Assembly (NCBI GenBank): GCA_038728085.1
Contig: JAVYUU010000005.1
Span: 17,139-81,138 of the forward strand
Length of the DNA stretch: 64,000 nt
Direction of reading: 5' to 3'
DNA from: Candidatus Bathyarchaeia archaeon
GTDB lineage: Archaea > Thermoproteota > Bathyarchaeia > Bathyarchaeales > Bathycorpusculaceae
The notes below the pieces were generated by a model. The model was not told the DNA's origin. It ran no database searches and saw only the letters and a program-made list of their open reading frames with translations. Within the stretch, counting starts at the first letter, position 1; the number at the start of each line of letters is the position of its first letter. Below are positions 35,795 through 43,517 of the stretch, one piece after another. A program made the translations under genes and the position numbers.

Positions 35795-36946
35795 TTAGAT
35801 CTGCATTAGGAAGGTTTCAAGGAAAACTGCGACGAAGTATGCTGTGAAGGCTGTTAGGAGGCTTGTCGTCCATGGGAATTCCGTTGCCAAGCGGATGGCA
35901 ATACCGCACAGCACTACGCTCCAAACAAGTATGACCATCTGCAAAACACTGTAAACCCTATTTACAAGCCAAGTTTCCTCCAAGATTTTGTTGTAGGCAA
36001 TTTCTGCTTCGCCCTTAACGCCCCCAATGTATTCGAGAGGATACTTTAATGTTGGCAGTGCTGAGAAGGTTGCTGCGCTAGCCACAGCCTGTACGAACAT
36101 GGTTATTAACGTGAAACCTGCCAGAACTAGGCTGACACGCCAGATCGTTTTAGCCTTAAACAGCCTAGTGAGAAGATAAATCATTCCGCCGAGCAAGAAC
36201 CACCTCAAGGAAAATTGCATGAAGGAATTGACTGCATACAGGGCTATGTAGGTGGTGGCTTCTTCGGCGTAGGGCTTATAAACACCACCAAAGAATAGAC
36301 CATCCAAGAGAACTCTAATATTTGCGGTTTGGTTCCACGCCATTTCCAGCCTTAAGCCCGTCACGTTTCCCCAGTCTATATCGCCAAGACGCTCCAAATC
36401 TGCAAGGGTAATCGTCAAATTATTCCAAACATTAGGGGCAGCGCTGGAAAACTTGCCAGTTATATCTAGATGAGAACTTGCAGCGCCAGAGTAAATGCAT
36501 AGTGAGGCGTTTTGAGGCGCATAATTTGGGCTTGTCCACTTCACCCTCAAATAGATCCTTGTGTAGCCTCCTTGAGAGCAGTTCACGCTTCCAATGTTTT
36601 GGAGTTCCATAGCTATCTTGTCGCTTTGCTCAACGGAAAATTCTATGCTTCTGTTTCCATAGTAGTTGCCAGCAATGTAATCCGTAGAATTTTCAACGCA
36701 CTGGGCGCCATTGAGGGGACGCCAAAAAGCCTTGTCCTCAGTCCACAAGTCCCTCTTATCGGGCTCTGTTGCCTCAACATAGGTTTTTGTAATCAGCACG
36801 TAAAAAGCGCCCACGTTCGCCCCGATGAAAAGAAGCATTATCAGTATAGGTCCAAAATACTTGGGGTTTTGGGCTATTTCCTTGAAGGCTTCACGGGGAG
36901 AGTATATAACCTTGAATATTCCATAGGCAAACAATATCGTCTGCAC
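35795..36946 (-). CDS. Yip1-like membrane protein with an inserted extracellular beta domain
   Basis: A 383-residue protein. The N-terminal Y-S-P-R-E-A-F-K-E-I-A segment and first helix, and a cluster of about four C-terminal helices, resemble archaeal Yip1-domain proteins. Between the first helix (about 30-50) and the rest (from about 225) lies a hydrophilic domain with several N-x-S/T sites and a jelly-roll-like pattern (YTRIYLRVKWTSP, LRLEMAWNQ, VLLDGLFFGG) resembling carbohydrate-binding modules. The function is unknown. It is convergent with the FtsX-type permease gene, 11 bp between stops. Confidence 0.6.
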   Translation of the reverse strand: MQTILFAYGIFKVIYSPREAFKEIAQNPKYFGPILIMLLFIGANVGAFYVLITKTYVEATEPDKRDLWTEDKAFWRPLNGAQCVENSTDYIAGNYYGNRSIEFSVEQSDKIAMELQNIGSVNCSQGGYTRIYLRVKWTSPNYAPQNASLCIYSGAASSHLDITGKFSSAAPNVWNNLTITLADLERLGDIDWGNVTGLRLEMAWNQTANIRVLLDGLFFGGVYKPYAEEATTYIALYAVNSFMQFSLRWFLLGGMIYLLTRLFKAKTIWRVSLVLAGFTLITMFVQAVASAATFSALPTLKYPLEYIGGVKGEAEIAYNKILEETWLVNRVYSVLQMVILVWSVVLCGIAIRLATEFPWTTSLLTAFTAYFVAVFLETFLMQI

Positions 36947-36984
36947 CGTGCATATTTTATCCTAAGCGTTTATTAAAGAGTTTG

Positions 36985-38493
36985 CTACATGCCAAGCTTA
37001 AGCCGTCTATAAGTGTTGTAATCCACATACTCTAGGAAGGGATTCTCCGCCTGATATTTCACGGTCATTTTTTGGCGCTGCCTCTTCTCGACTATCTGGC
37101 TTGTCGTTATGAAGGAGTAGGCGTCGCTTCCAGCTCCAGACCCATAACTGACTATTAAGATACGTTCTTCTGGCTTTGCGATGTCGAGGACTGCCGCCAA
37201 ACCCACAGGAGATGAGCCGGAATAGGTGTTGCCGAACTTTGCCACTTGCAGTGAGGGCAGATACTGCTCCTCCTTGAAGCCTAGCTCCTTGGCTATTCTG
37301 ACGGGGAAGGCTATGTTAGGCTGATGAGCCACAAAATAATTTATGTCGCTTGGCTGAAGCCTCAGCCTTTCCATAAGCTTCTTTGCGGCCTTTCTAATGT
37401 GTTTAAAGTAGGCTGGATCGCCTGTGAAGCGGCCGCCGTGCATCGGGTATGGTTCCCCGTCTCTCCGCCAGAAGTCCGGTGTGTCGGAGGTGCATGAATA
37501 CCAGCCTTCCAACTCAGCTATGACGTCGGTTTTGCCGAAGATGTAGGCGCATCCTCCATATCCGACGAAAAAATCTAATTCTCCACCGGGGCTGTCCCTT
37601 GGAGCCGCTTGTGAGTTGTCTGCGCCTATAACCATGGCGTATGGCACATCCATCCTTGGATAGCCTACAAGGGAGGCAGCGTCCTTAAACATGCTTGTAG
37701 CCGCTTTACATGCGAACTCCGTGTCTACAGCGTCTACTCCTTGAACATCCTCATCCTCTTCGCCAAGCTTCAAAACCTGGGCAACTTTTGAGGCTATGGG
37801 CTTGACAGCGTATGGATTTGACTCTGAACCCACGTAAACCTTGCCGATAAGCGTGCTGTCTACACCCGAATGGATAAGGGCGAGTTTTCCAGCCTCAACA
37901 GCCGCTGTTATGGCGTCCTCGTCTATAAACGGAACAGCCCTCTCCATATTGCCCTCTCTTATCCTAAACTTTGAGGTGTAAACGCCATAGCCTACAATGC
38001 CAGGTACGTCATACTCCTTTTTGGGTTTTAGTGGTTGATATTCTTGATGCGGGTAATATTCGTCGGCGAATGTGAAAGCCAGCGAAATCGTTGGGATTAT
38101 CTCGCTTCTCTCAACGGAATAACGCCTCCTAAACCTTGGAACAACCTCTCTGCCTTCAAGGCTTGCAAAGTCGATGATTTCCCCGTCCCTAATAATTCTG
38201 TCCGTCAGTCTCCCTGGGACTCTTATTTTGCCATTGTGGAATGAAACTATGCCATAAATGTAGTTGCCAAGTTTTGTGAACTTGTTCGTTGGCTCAGTTA
38301 TGAGGGTACAAAGTTCAAGTTTTCCCTTCTCATAGAAGAAGTCTATGTTCTCCATCTTGCCGAAACTCTTTCTGCCGCAGTTTCCGCAGTAGTCCCTCAG
38401 TTCAAAGTATTCTTTGCCGCAAAGCTGGCAGCGTCTACCCCTAAGTCTGTCGCCAAGATATGAAACACGCCTTTCTATTGGCTCGCTGCTCAT
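36985..38493 (-). CDS. Fused DUF35 zinc-ribbon/OB protein and hydroxymethylglutaryl-CoA synthase
   Basis: A 502-residue protein. Residues 1-150 form a DUF35-type domain: a zinc ribbon with C22-x2-C25 and C36-x2-C39, then an OB-like part (GKLELCTLITEP, KIRVPGRLTD). Residues about 163-480 are an archaeal HMG-CoA synthase with Glu224 in VGSESNPYAVKP, nucleophile Cys262 in TEFACKAATS, and His390 in FVAHQPN, so the synthase site is intact. It condenses acetyl-CoA with acetoacetyl-CoA in the mevalonate pathway. In other archaea DUF35, synthase and thiolase are separate subunits of one complex that channels acetoacetyl-CoA; here DUF35 is N-terminally fused. The start is 1 bp from the thiolase-like stop. 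Confidence 0.9.
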   Translation of the reverse strand: MSSEPIERRVSYLGDRLRGRRCQLCGKEYFELRDYCGNCGRKSFGKMENIDFFYEKGKLELCTLITEPTNKFTKLGNYIYGIVSFHNGKIRVPGRLTDRIIRDGEIIDFASLEGREVVPRFRRRYSVERSEIIPTISLAFTFADEYYPHQEYQPLKPKKEYDVPGIVGYGVYTSKFRIREGNMERAVPFIDEDAITAAVEAGKLALIHSGVDSTLIGKVYVGSESNPYAVKPIASKVAQVLKLGEEDEDVQGVDAVDTEFACKAATSMFKDAASLVGYPRMDVPYAMVIGADNSQAAPRDSPGGELDFFVGYGGCAYIFGKTDVIAELEGWYSCTSDTPDFWRRDGEPYPMHGGRFTGDPAYFKHIRKAAKKLMERLRLQPSDINYFVAHQPNIAFPVRIAKELGFKEEQYLPSLQVAKFGNTYSGSSPVGLAAVLDIAKPEERILIVSYGSGAGSDAYSFITTSQIVEKRQRQKMTVKYQAENPFLEYVDYNTYRRLKLGM

Positions 38494-39708
38494 TTAGGCT
38501 TCCTCCACCCCTAAAATATGAACATGACCCTTAGTGCCGAACCCTTCCAGTTCAAGCACACACCCGTATCTGAGGGGCTTGTCGTCCACAACTTGGCGTT
38601 CGCCAGCCTCCCCCCTCAATTGCTTAAAAACTTCATAAATTTGGGCGCCGCCCGTGGCTCCCAGTGGGTTTCCATCAGCTTTTAATCCACCATTCATGTT
38701 CACAAAAAGCTTCTTTCCGTCTATGCGGTAATATCCCCTATAGTCTTGGCAGCTTTCGAAAATCGTTTTCCAAGCTGTTCCACGGGGACAGAAGCCTAAA
38801 TCCTCCAATGATATCATTTCCATAACTGTTGACTGATCATAAAGCTCTAAAACCTGTATGTCCCAGAGGCTTATACCCGCCATCTTCAAGGCTTTCTCTA
38901 TGGCTAGGCGGCTTACAATAAAGCCTGTTAAATCCTCCCTTGCCGGGTATGTTAGATAATCTGTTGCTGACGCAGAGCCAAGCACGTAAACGGGTTTATC
39001 CGTCAACTTTTTGGCGGTTTCCTCGTTGGCCAGAATCACCGCCGTGGCACCGTCGGAGATGGGCGCGAAATCATAAAGTCCCAGAGGTCTTCTAGCGGCT
39101 TTTCTAGCTTCCAGCACTTGCTCCACGGTTATTTTCCTCTGATACTGGGCGTACTCGTTTTTCAAGGCGTTCAAATGATTTTTTACGGAGATCTGGGCTA
39201 AGGCTATGTTAAGCTTTTCAAGGTTCTCGCCAGTTATGCCATAACGTTTAATGTAGGCTCTGAGCATAAGCTCGTGGTTTGCCTCAGGTGTGCATCCTGC
39301 ATAATAGCTCCAAGGATCCTCCAAGAGCATAAGGTCATCGCGAATCTTATCCCAGCGGTCCGTCATCTTCTCTATTCCGCCAACAAGCACTAGGCTATAT
39401 CTTCCGGCTTGTATAGCATTGCAGGCGTTGGAAAAAGCTGAGCTGAAGGAGCGTGCCACATCCATGGGCACATGGAGCTCCGTAAACTCCGATAGGAAGC
39501 CTTCCTCAAGCCCAAGCTTGTTCGTTATCGGAAGAAAGTAGTCTGATAAGTAGCATGCCTCCAAATCTTTTCGTTCCAGCCCGATTTCCCCAGAGGCCTT
39601 TAGCCAGGCCTCTTCAATTAAGCGTTCGGGCTGCTTCTCGTAATGCTCTCCAAACTTTGTTCTTCCAGCAGCAACAATCACTGGACGGCTTCCCATAGCC
39701 GAACACAC
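38494..39708 (-). CDS. Thiolase-like protein lacking the catalytic residues
   Basis: A 404-residue thiolase-fold protein of the SCP-x/archaeal acetyl-CoA acetyltransferase type (LVLVGGIEKMTD, PISDGATAVILA, NMNGGLKADGNPLGATG). Aligned without gaps from the G-G-x-E-K-M block, the nucleophilic Cys position (usually ACASG) is Ala85. The usual V-H-D is L-Y-D, the catalytic His of G-H-P-x-G-A-T-G is Asn347, and the last N-x-G-G motif is replaced by E-G-F-G. It is therefore probably a non-catalytic scaffold or has another role. It is immediately upstream of the DUF35-HMG-CoA synthase fusion (adjacent stop and start), the place where the acetoacetyl-CoA thiolase sits in other archaea. Confidence 0.85.
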   Translation of the reverse strand: MCSAMGSRPVIVAAGRTKFGEHYEKQPERLIEEAWLKASGEIGLERKDLEACYLSDYFLPITNKLGLEEGFLSEFTELHVPMDVARSFSSAFSNACNAIQAGRYSLVLVGGIEKMTDRWDKIRDDLMLLEDPWSYYAGCTPEANHELMLRAYIKRYGITGENLEKLNIALAQISVKNHLNALKNEYAQYQRKITVEQVLEARKAARRPLGLYDFAPISDGATAVILANEETAKKLTDKPVYVLGSASATDYLTYPAREDLTGFIVSRLAIEKALKMAGISLWDIQVLELYDQSTVMEMISLEDLGFCPRGTAWKTIFESCQDYRGYYRIDGKKLFVNMNGGLKADGNPLGATGGAQIYEVFKQLRGEAGERQVVDDKPLRYGCVLELEGFGTKGHVHILGVEEA

Positions 39709-39869
39709 CTTTCCAGCAAATAATCACTAAAGGCTTTTAAGTGTTTGCCAATTCAGCGTTCACCATGACAAGTCTAACTTGAAGGAGACAAAGTGGCCGT
39801 ACAGCGACTTCCACACTGGCGGACAATAGTATCCTTGACGAGAAAACGTTAAGATAAAACTGGTTTTAT

Positions 39870-40508
39870 TCAAATCAAACGTCTCGCGAATTCTCGGAGA
39901 TCCCTCACCCTACACTGGGATGAGACGCACCTGTACACGTCCTGCCTATCAAGGAGGTAAGCGCTAATACCTACGCTTCTCGGAGACTCAAAATCGTCAT
40001 GTAGACGATCACCTACGTGAACGATCTCGAATGGCGCCACACCCATAACCTCGCATACCTTTCTGTAGGTTTCAGGATTCCTCTTCAGAAGCCCGAACTC
40101 CGAGGTTGTTGAAAACACCCGGTCAAAATAGTGGATTATGGGTTGCGCCAAGATATCAACAAAAAGCCTATTCGAATTCGTAATCATAATCAGCCGGTAT
40201 TTACGGCTAAGCTCCCCAAGAGCCTCTACAGCATCCGGGTAAACGCGAACATAACTCCTGTAAGAGGCTACTAAACGCTGCGGGTCACCGGGCAAATCGA
40301 AGCGCCTAAACCAATAGGAAATATCATACCATTCAACGCGATCTTCGCCAATCCGCGCATACTCACCCAAAACAACCCTCTTAGCTTCATCAAAGCCTAA
40401 ACCAGCCTTTAAAGCATAAAGCCTAGGCAAGCCCTCATTCCAAACCAAATCACTAAACGTCATATCCACAAGTGTACCCTCAAGATCAAAGGAAACAACA
40501 CGAATCAA
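39870..40508 (-). CDS. HAD-superfamily hydrolase
   Basis: A 212-residue haloacid dehalogenase-like protein: motif I SFDLEGTLVD, motif II IMITNSNRL, motif III Lys in LKRNPETY, motif IV GDRLHDDFESPRSVG. Motif I is D-x-E instead of the D-x-D of most phosphatases, so the general acid is Glu. The cap is a small helical type I insert. The substrate is unknown. The stop lies 160 bp beyond the thiolase-like gene; the start is about 50 bp from the left attachment repeat, so this is the first chromosomal gene on that side of the integrated element. Confidence 0.85.
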   Translation of the reverse strand: MIRVVSFDLEGTLVDMTFSDLVWNEGLPRLYALKAGLGFDEAKRVVLGEYARIGEDRVEWYDISYWFRRFDLPGDPQRLVASYRSYVRVYPDAVEALGELSRKYRLIMITNSNRLFVDILAQPIIHYFDRVFSTTSEFGLLKRNPETYRKVCEVMGVAPFEIVHVGDRLHDDFESPRSVGISAYLLDRQDVYRCVSSQCRVRDLREFARRLI

Positions 40509-40558
40509 GCGCTTCCCTCAGCATCTAAAACCTTAACAAACTTAAAAACGCAAATAAA

Positions 40559-40601
40559 TGCTCCGGGCGGGATTTGAACCCGCGTCTCCGGCTCGAAAGG
40601 C
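40559..40601. repeat. Left attachment repeat (duplicate of tRNA-Glu 3' part)
   Basis: 43 bp identical to 44635-44677. It contains the minus-strand tRNA-Glu sequence from the discriminator base through the T arm to the anticodon stem and then stops matching (CTT here against CCG there). A frame open on the plus strand through this repeat continues into the integrase. Confidence 0.96.
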
Positions 40602-40606
40602 TTAAA

Positions 40607-41473
40607 ATGGCTTCTTTGGCTGAAATAGGCGGTTTTCATGGTTTTGATTGGGAAAGGTTTGAAGTTTGGCTTTTGCAGAGTCATAGGGAAGCTGTGGCTA
40701 AAAATATTGTTAGTTATGCTAGGCGTTATGCGGATTGCTTGTTCAATATGGATTTGAGTCGTGTGGCTGTTTTGAGGCATACTTTGAGGCGTCATGTTGT
40801 CGGAGCTTTAAGCAATCTAGCCAAGTTTCTAGGAGTTTACGAGGATTATAAGCGTCTGCTTAAAAGTTATGGAATCGGCTGGAATGGTAAAAGCGTTGAT
40901 GACTTGATAATTCAGAGGCTTCTTAAAGTTAGGAACCCAAATGAGGTTTGGGATTGGGTTAGGCGTGTTAAAACTGAACGTCCAGAGCTTAGCGTTTTCA
41001 TGGATTTCTTGGCTATAACGGGTTTAAGGTTTGATGAGGCTGTTCAAAGCTACAACTTGATTATCCAGCTTAACAGGGAAGGAAGGCTCAGCGAATATTA
41101 TAATGAGGTGAACGAGTGTCTTGAACATTTCCGGTTTAAAGACTTGTTTATAAGGCGCACTAAGAAGGCGTTTGTCAGCTTTGTTCCCAAGAAGCTTGTA
41201 ATGGAAATATGCAAAGCTCAGCCCTTCCAGACTAGAGGCGTTATACAGAAAAGAGTGGAACGGAAGGGGCTGGCTGTAAGGTTCAGCGATGTAAGGGAAG
41301 CCCACAACACGGTTTTAACACGCTACCTATCTCAGCCTGAAATAGACTTTTTGGCTGGAAGGATTAGCGCAAACGTGTTTATGGCAAACTATTTTAACCC
41401 AGCCTTAATAGGCGACTTTAAAGAGAGGGTTTTCAAGGCGATAACTGAAATTCAGAGCAAAATAACCTCCTAA
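40607..41473 (+). CDS. Archaeal tyrosine recombinase (integrase)
   Basis: Integrase of the element, 288 residues from ATG 40607; the frame extends upstream through the left attachment repeat with a possible TTG at 40574. The C-terminal catalytic domain shows the first Arg in ITGLRFDEA, a Lys in RRTKKAF, R-E-A-H followed by G-R in the DVREAHNTVL...DFLAGR region, and the nucleophilic Tyr in MANYFNP. This matches archaeal SSV-like integrases. The N-terminal helical part (about 1-110) is a core-binding region. Because the attachment site lies in frame at its 5' end, the circular form would join it to the ribbon-helix-helix frame at the right end. Confidence 0.85.
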   Translation: MASLAEIGGFHGFDWERFEVWLLQSHREAVAKNIVSYARRYADCLFNMDLSRVAVLRHTLRRHVVGALSNLAKFLGVYEDYKRLLKSYGIGWNGKSVDDLIIQRLLKVRNPNEVWDWVRRVKTERPELSVFMDFLAITGLRFDEAVQSYNLIIQLNREGRLSEYYNEVNECLEHFRFKDLFIRRTKKAFVSFVPKKLVMEICKAQPFQTRGVIQKRVERKGLAVRFSDVREAHNTVLTRYLSQPEIDFLAGRISANVFMANYFNPALIGDFKERVFKAITEIQSKITS

Positions 41474-41513
41474 CTTTCCCTTTTTTGTGTTAAGAGAAAA
41501 AGAGGGGGAAGTT
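41472..41513. terminator. Hairpin between convergent integrase and small membrane-protein genes
   Basis: AACTTTCCC (41472-41480) pairs with GGGGAAGTT (41505-41513); a T run follows the left arm and an A run precedes the right arm, so it could act on both strands. It begins at the integrase stop codon and lies between two converging genes. Confidence 0.5.
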
Positions 41514-41530
41514 GGTGTAGGCGGATCCGC

Positions 41531-41773
41531 CTAGAATCCTCCGCCTCTTCCTCCGCTGAACAAGCGTAGGAGGACGACTGCGCCAACGACAAGTGGAATT
41601 ATCACAAGCAGCCCGAAAACTGTCCAAACGTTGCCTATGAGAGCGTTCCATGTAGAGTTTGCTTGGGCGCTCCAGCCTGAACGGTTGACGCTGTTTATGA
41701 GTGTGCCTATGACAACCATGCCTATCATGAAGGATATGATGATGCCTATGATTGCGCCTATAACAGCCCTCAA
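41531..41773 (-). CDS. Small two-helix membrane protein
   Basis: 80 residues, not recognised. Two hydrophobic helices (about 3-27, AVIGAIIGIIISFMIGMVVIG, and 48-70, VFGLLVIIPLVVGAVVLL) are separated by a polar, Ser/Asn-rich loop; the tail is GGRGGGF. The layout resembles small membrane or coat-like proteins of archaeal viruses and plasmids, but this is only a resemblance. It ends beside the hairpin that separates it from the integrase gene. Confidence 0.65.
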   Translation of the reverse strand: MRAVIGAIIGIIISFMIGMVVIGTLINSVNRSGWSAQANSTWNALIGNVWTVFGLLVIIPLVVGAVVLLRLFSGGRGGGF

Positions 41774-41832
41774 AGTTTAAACCTCTCCAGAGAAATTTAG
41801 ATAGCGGACTGAACGTTTAAACTTTGCAGTGA

Positions 41833-42405
41833 TTACACTGGTGATGATACATACCCTTCTAACATGCTTGAGGCTTCTCGGAGCAGGAGTGCACACGCCC
41901 GCTTAAGCCTTTTCTCGTAGAGAACACTTGCACCTTCCAAGATTTCTCTGAACAAGCCGTCATCAGCTTCAGGCGTAGGCTTAGGCGTAGCCTTATTTTC
42001 CCTCTCCCTCATTTTCATTTTACGCAGAATCGTTGTAGCGCTGGTTTTGAAGCCCATTTCCCTAAGCCTTTCAGCAATCCGCATATAACTGAAACCCTGA
42101 TCTCGCATGTCCTCGACAAGCTTGAAGTTTTCAGGAGTCCATTCAAACGGCTTGAGCGGCTTAGGCTGTTGCTGAGAAGCCGGTGGGGCTTGCGGTTCAG
42201 AAACGCTTTGGCTATTACTGTTCTTTTTGCGGACAAGAAAAACCATACGATTGTTTAGGGCTGACTGGAAAACCGAACAGTTTTCAGCCTTCAACTGCTC
42301 AGCCCATTCCGACCTGAAGGCTTGAATCGGAATAATCAAGCAGACGCCATAGGGCTCGACAAAATCTTCAGGGAAACTTTCAGCTAATTGTTCATAGAGG
42401 CTCAA
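41833..42405 (-). CDS. Element protein with predicted helix-turn-helix
   Basis: 190 residues, no known family. The N-terminal 70 residues are a mixed alpha/beta domain, followed by a Gln/Pro-rich linker (QAPPASQQQPKPLKP). Then comes a likely helix-turn-helix, FKLVEDMRDQGFSYMRIAERL plus FKTSATTILRKMK, with the pattern of recombinase or transposase HTHs that scan for repeated sites. The C-terminus is a helical segment. It lies next to the 24-bp inverted-repeat region, which may be its binding target (inference). Confidence 0.6.
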   Translation of the reverse strand: MSLYEQLAESFPEDFVEPYGVCLIIPIQAFRSEWAEQLKAENCSVFQSALNNRMVFLVRKKNSNSQSVSEPQAPPASQQQPKPLKPFEWTPENFKLVEDMRDQGFSYMRIAERLREMGFKTSATTILRKMKMRERENKATPKPTPEADDGLFREILEGASVLYEKRLKRACALLLREASSMLEGYVSSPV

Positions 42406-42474
42406 GCCCGCAAGCCCTTATAATATTGAAGCAACTGAGCATTTAAAGAGTTTCCCCAGAGACTTCATATATAC

Positions 42475-42498
42475 ACTACAAGCCAATCCACCGCATTA
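42475..42498 (+). repeat. 24-bp inverted repeat, left arm
   Basis: Perfect reverse complement of 42740-42763. It is preceded by CATATATAC, a TATA-like box placed so that a transcript would start inside or just after the arm and run to the right. Similarity continues for about 10 more bases on the inner side with one gap (AGGCTA). Confidence 0.85.
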
Positions 42499-42739
42499 GA
42501 GGCTATACCATTTAAGTGTAAAAGTTTATGCTTCATTAGACATTATTTTGTAATGTCCAACACATGAAAGCCTCACCGAAAAGAAGCCAGAAAAAAGCTC
42601 CTTTTCGGGTTCCAATTAATTAATGACATAAATATATACGCTTGTGGTTGAGGGTGTAAAGTAAACGGGTGAGTTTCGGTTTAGAGGAGCGAAACCATGA
42701 ACTTCAACATCAAACTTATTTACTAACATAGGTTAGCCT

Positions 42740-42763
42740 TAATGCGGTGGATTGGCTTGTAGT
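42740..42763 (-). repeat. 24-bp inverted repeat, right arm
   Basis: Perfect reverse complement of the left arm, 241 bp apart. On the minus strand it is preceded by GTATATATTT, so the two arms look like two copies of one promoter/operator facing each other. Confidence 0.85.
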
Positions 42764-42784
42764 AAATATATACATAGGGCTAAG

Positions 42785-42934
42785 TTAAACCACGTATTCC
42801 CTGACTCTCTTAACACGCTCCCTATCTCTACGCAAATTCTCACTTGTCAGAAGATTCTCAAGCCTAAGCTGAATGAGAATTTCCCTGTCCACTAAATCCT
42901 GAAGGTTCCGCTTCCGCCTTTTCCTTCCGCTCAT
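42785..42934 (-). CDS. Small basic protein (49 residues)
   Basis: Begins M-S-G-R-K-R-R-K-R-N and continues as one amphipathic helical stretch (LQDLVDREILIQLRLENLL, then a second helix rich in Arg), ending VREYVV. It is strongly basic and likely binds DNA or RNA. The ATG at 42934 is preceded by CTGGAA; no strong ribosome-binding site. It overlaps another small frame (42864-43028) in a different phase. It sits directly inside the TATA-flanked repeat region, so it may be the first gene downstream of that control region or end there. Confidence 0.45.
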   Translation of the reverse strand: MSGRKRRKRNLQDLVDREILIQLRLENLLTSENLRRDRERVKRVREYVV

Positions 42935-43028
42935 TTCCAGACAACCGCCTCTCAAGCCAACTCAATAGCCAAACGAGTTTAGAGTGAAACCAGAGCCCAA
43001 TCAAGAAACCGCTAATCCAGCCTAACAA
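42864..43028 (-). CDS. Possible membrane microprotein (54 residues)
   Basis: From TTG 43028 the frame encodes a hydrophobic N-terminus (LGWISGFLIGLWFHSKLVWL) followed by a charged tail (ERRLSGNERKEKAEAE) and ends at TAG 42864. The composition suggests a single membrane helix with a cytosolic tail. Support is limited to this composition; the ribosome-binding site is weak and the frame overlaps the 49-residue gene. Confidence 0.35.
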   Translation of the reverse strand: MLGWISGFLIGLWFHSKLVWLLSWLERRLSGNERKEKAEAEPSGFSGQGNSHSA

Positions 43029-43133
43029 CAGCCGACTTCATTCAAGCTTTACCACGCTCCAAAATTTCTTTCGCCAATTTCAAACACAGCCTTTCATATT
43101 TAGCCCGAAGTCAAAGGCTTAATGATGGATCCT

Positions 43134-43517
43134 TTATCTCGACTCATTCGAAACATCCCCACTTAATTTTTTGCGGAAAATACGGTCATCATACTTCTCC
43201 GGGTAGATCCAATAGCGGTATCGATAGCCCTCCAAATAGAAGGGACTGCTGATAACCGAATTATTTGCCTTCAAAATGTTAAAAGCGTGCAGCCAATTCT
43301 CCAAAATATTCTGGTTTCTGTATGCAACTTCATAATCGCCTAAAACCGCACCCTTCTCAGCCTGCCACTTTAAAATGGTGAAGGTTTCCTCTGGAATGCT
43401 GGGTTTAACACCTACAAGCCTAGCGATCTGCATTTTGAGGCGCTTAATCGCCTCTTCTTGACTGTTCAGGTAGTCCGTGAAGTCTTTAACGAAATTCCAA
43501 AAATCTTCCATGCTCAT
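43134..43517 (-). CDS. Element protein of unknown function
   Basis: 127 residues, not recognised. The N-terminus (MSMEDFWNFVKDFTDYLNSQEEAIKRLKMQIARLVG) is predicted to form a long helix or coiled coil; the second half is rich in Tyr/Trp with a WIYPEKYDDR segment. Its ATG overlaps the stop of the upstream frame as ATGA (43514-43517), so it was translated together with that frame. Confidence 0.6.
   Translation of the reverse strand: MSMEDFWNFVKDFTDYLNSQEEAIKRLKMQIARLVGVKPSIPEETFTILKWQAEKGAVLGDYEVAYRNQNILENWLHAFNILKANNSVISSPFYLEGYRYRYWIYPEKYDDRIFRKKLSGDVSNESR

Larger units (their letters stand above)
42406..42784. other. Non-coding control region of the element
   Basis: About 380 bp without a credible gene. 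It holds the perfect 24-bp inverted repeat described separately, three TATA-like stretches (42465-42473, about 42630-42640 and 42764-42774) and hairpins such as CCGAAAAG/CTTTTCGG and GTTTCG/CGAAAC. Only very short reading frames occur, for example 17 codons starting at about 42564. It has the look of an origin or a promoter/operator region. Confidence 0.55.

Noticed and set aside
40559..40601. A second tRNA-Glu gene
   Set aside because: Only the 3' part is present; the sequence departs from the tRNA inside the anticodon stem, so it is the attachment duplicate.
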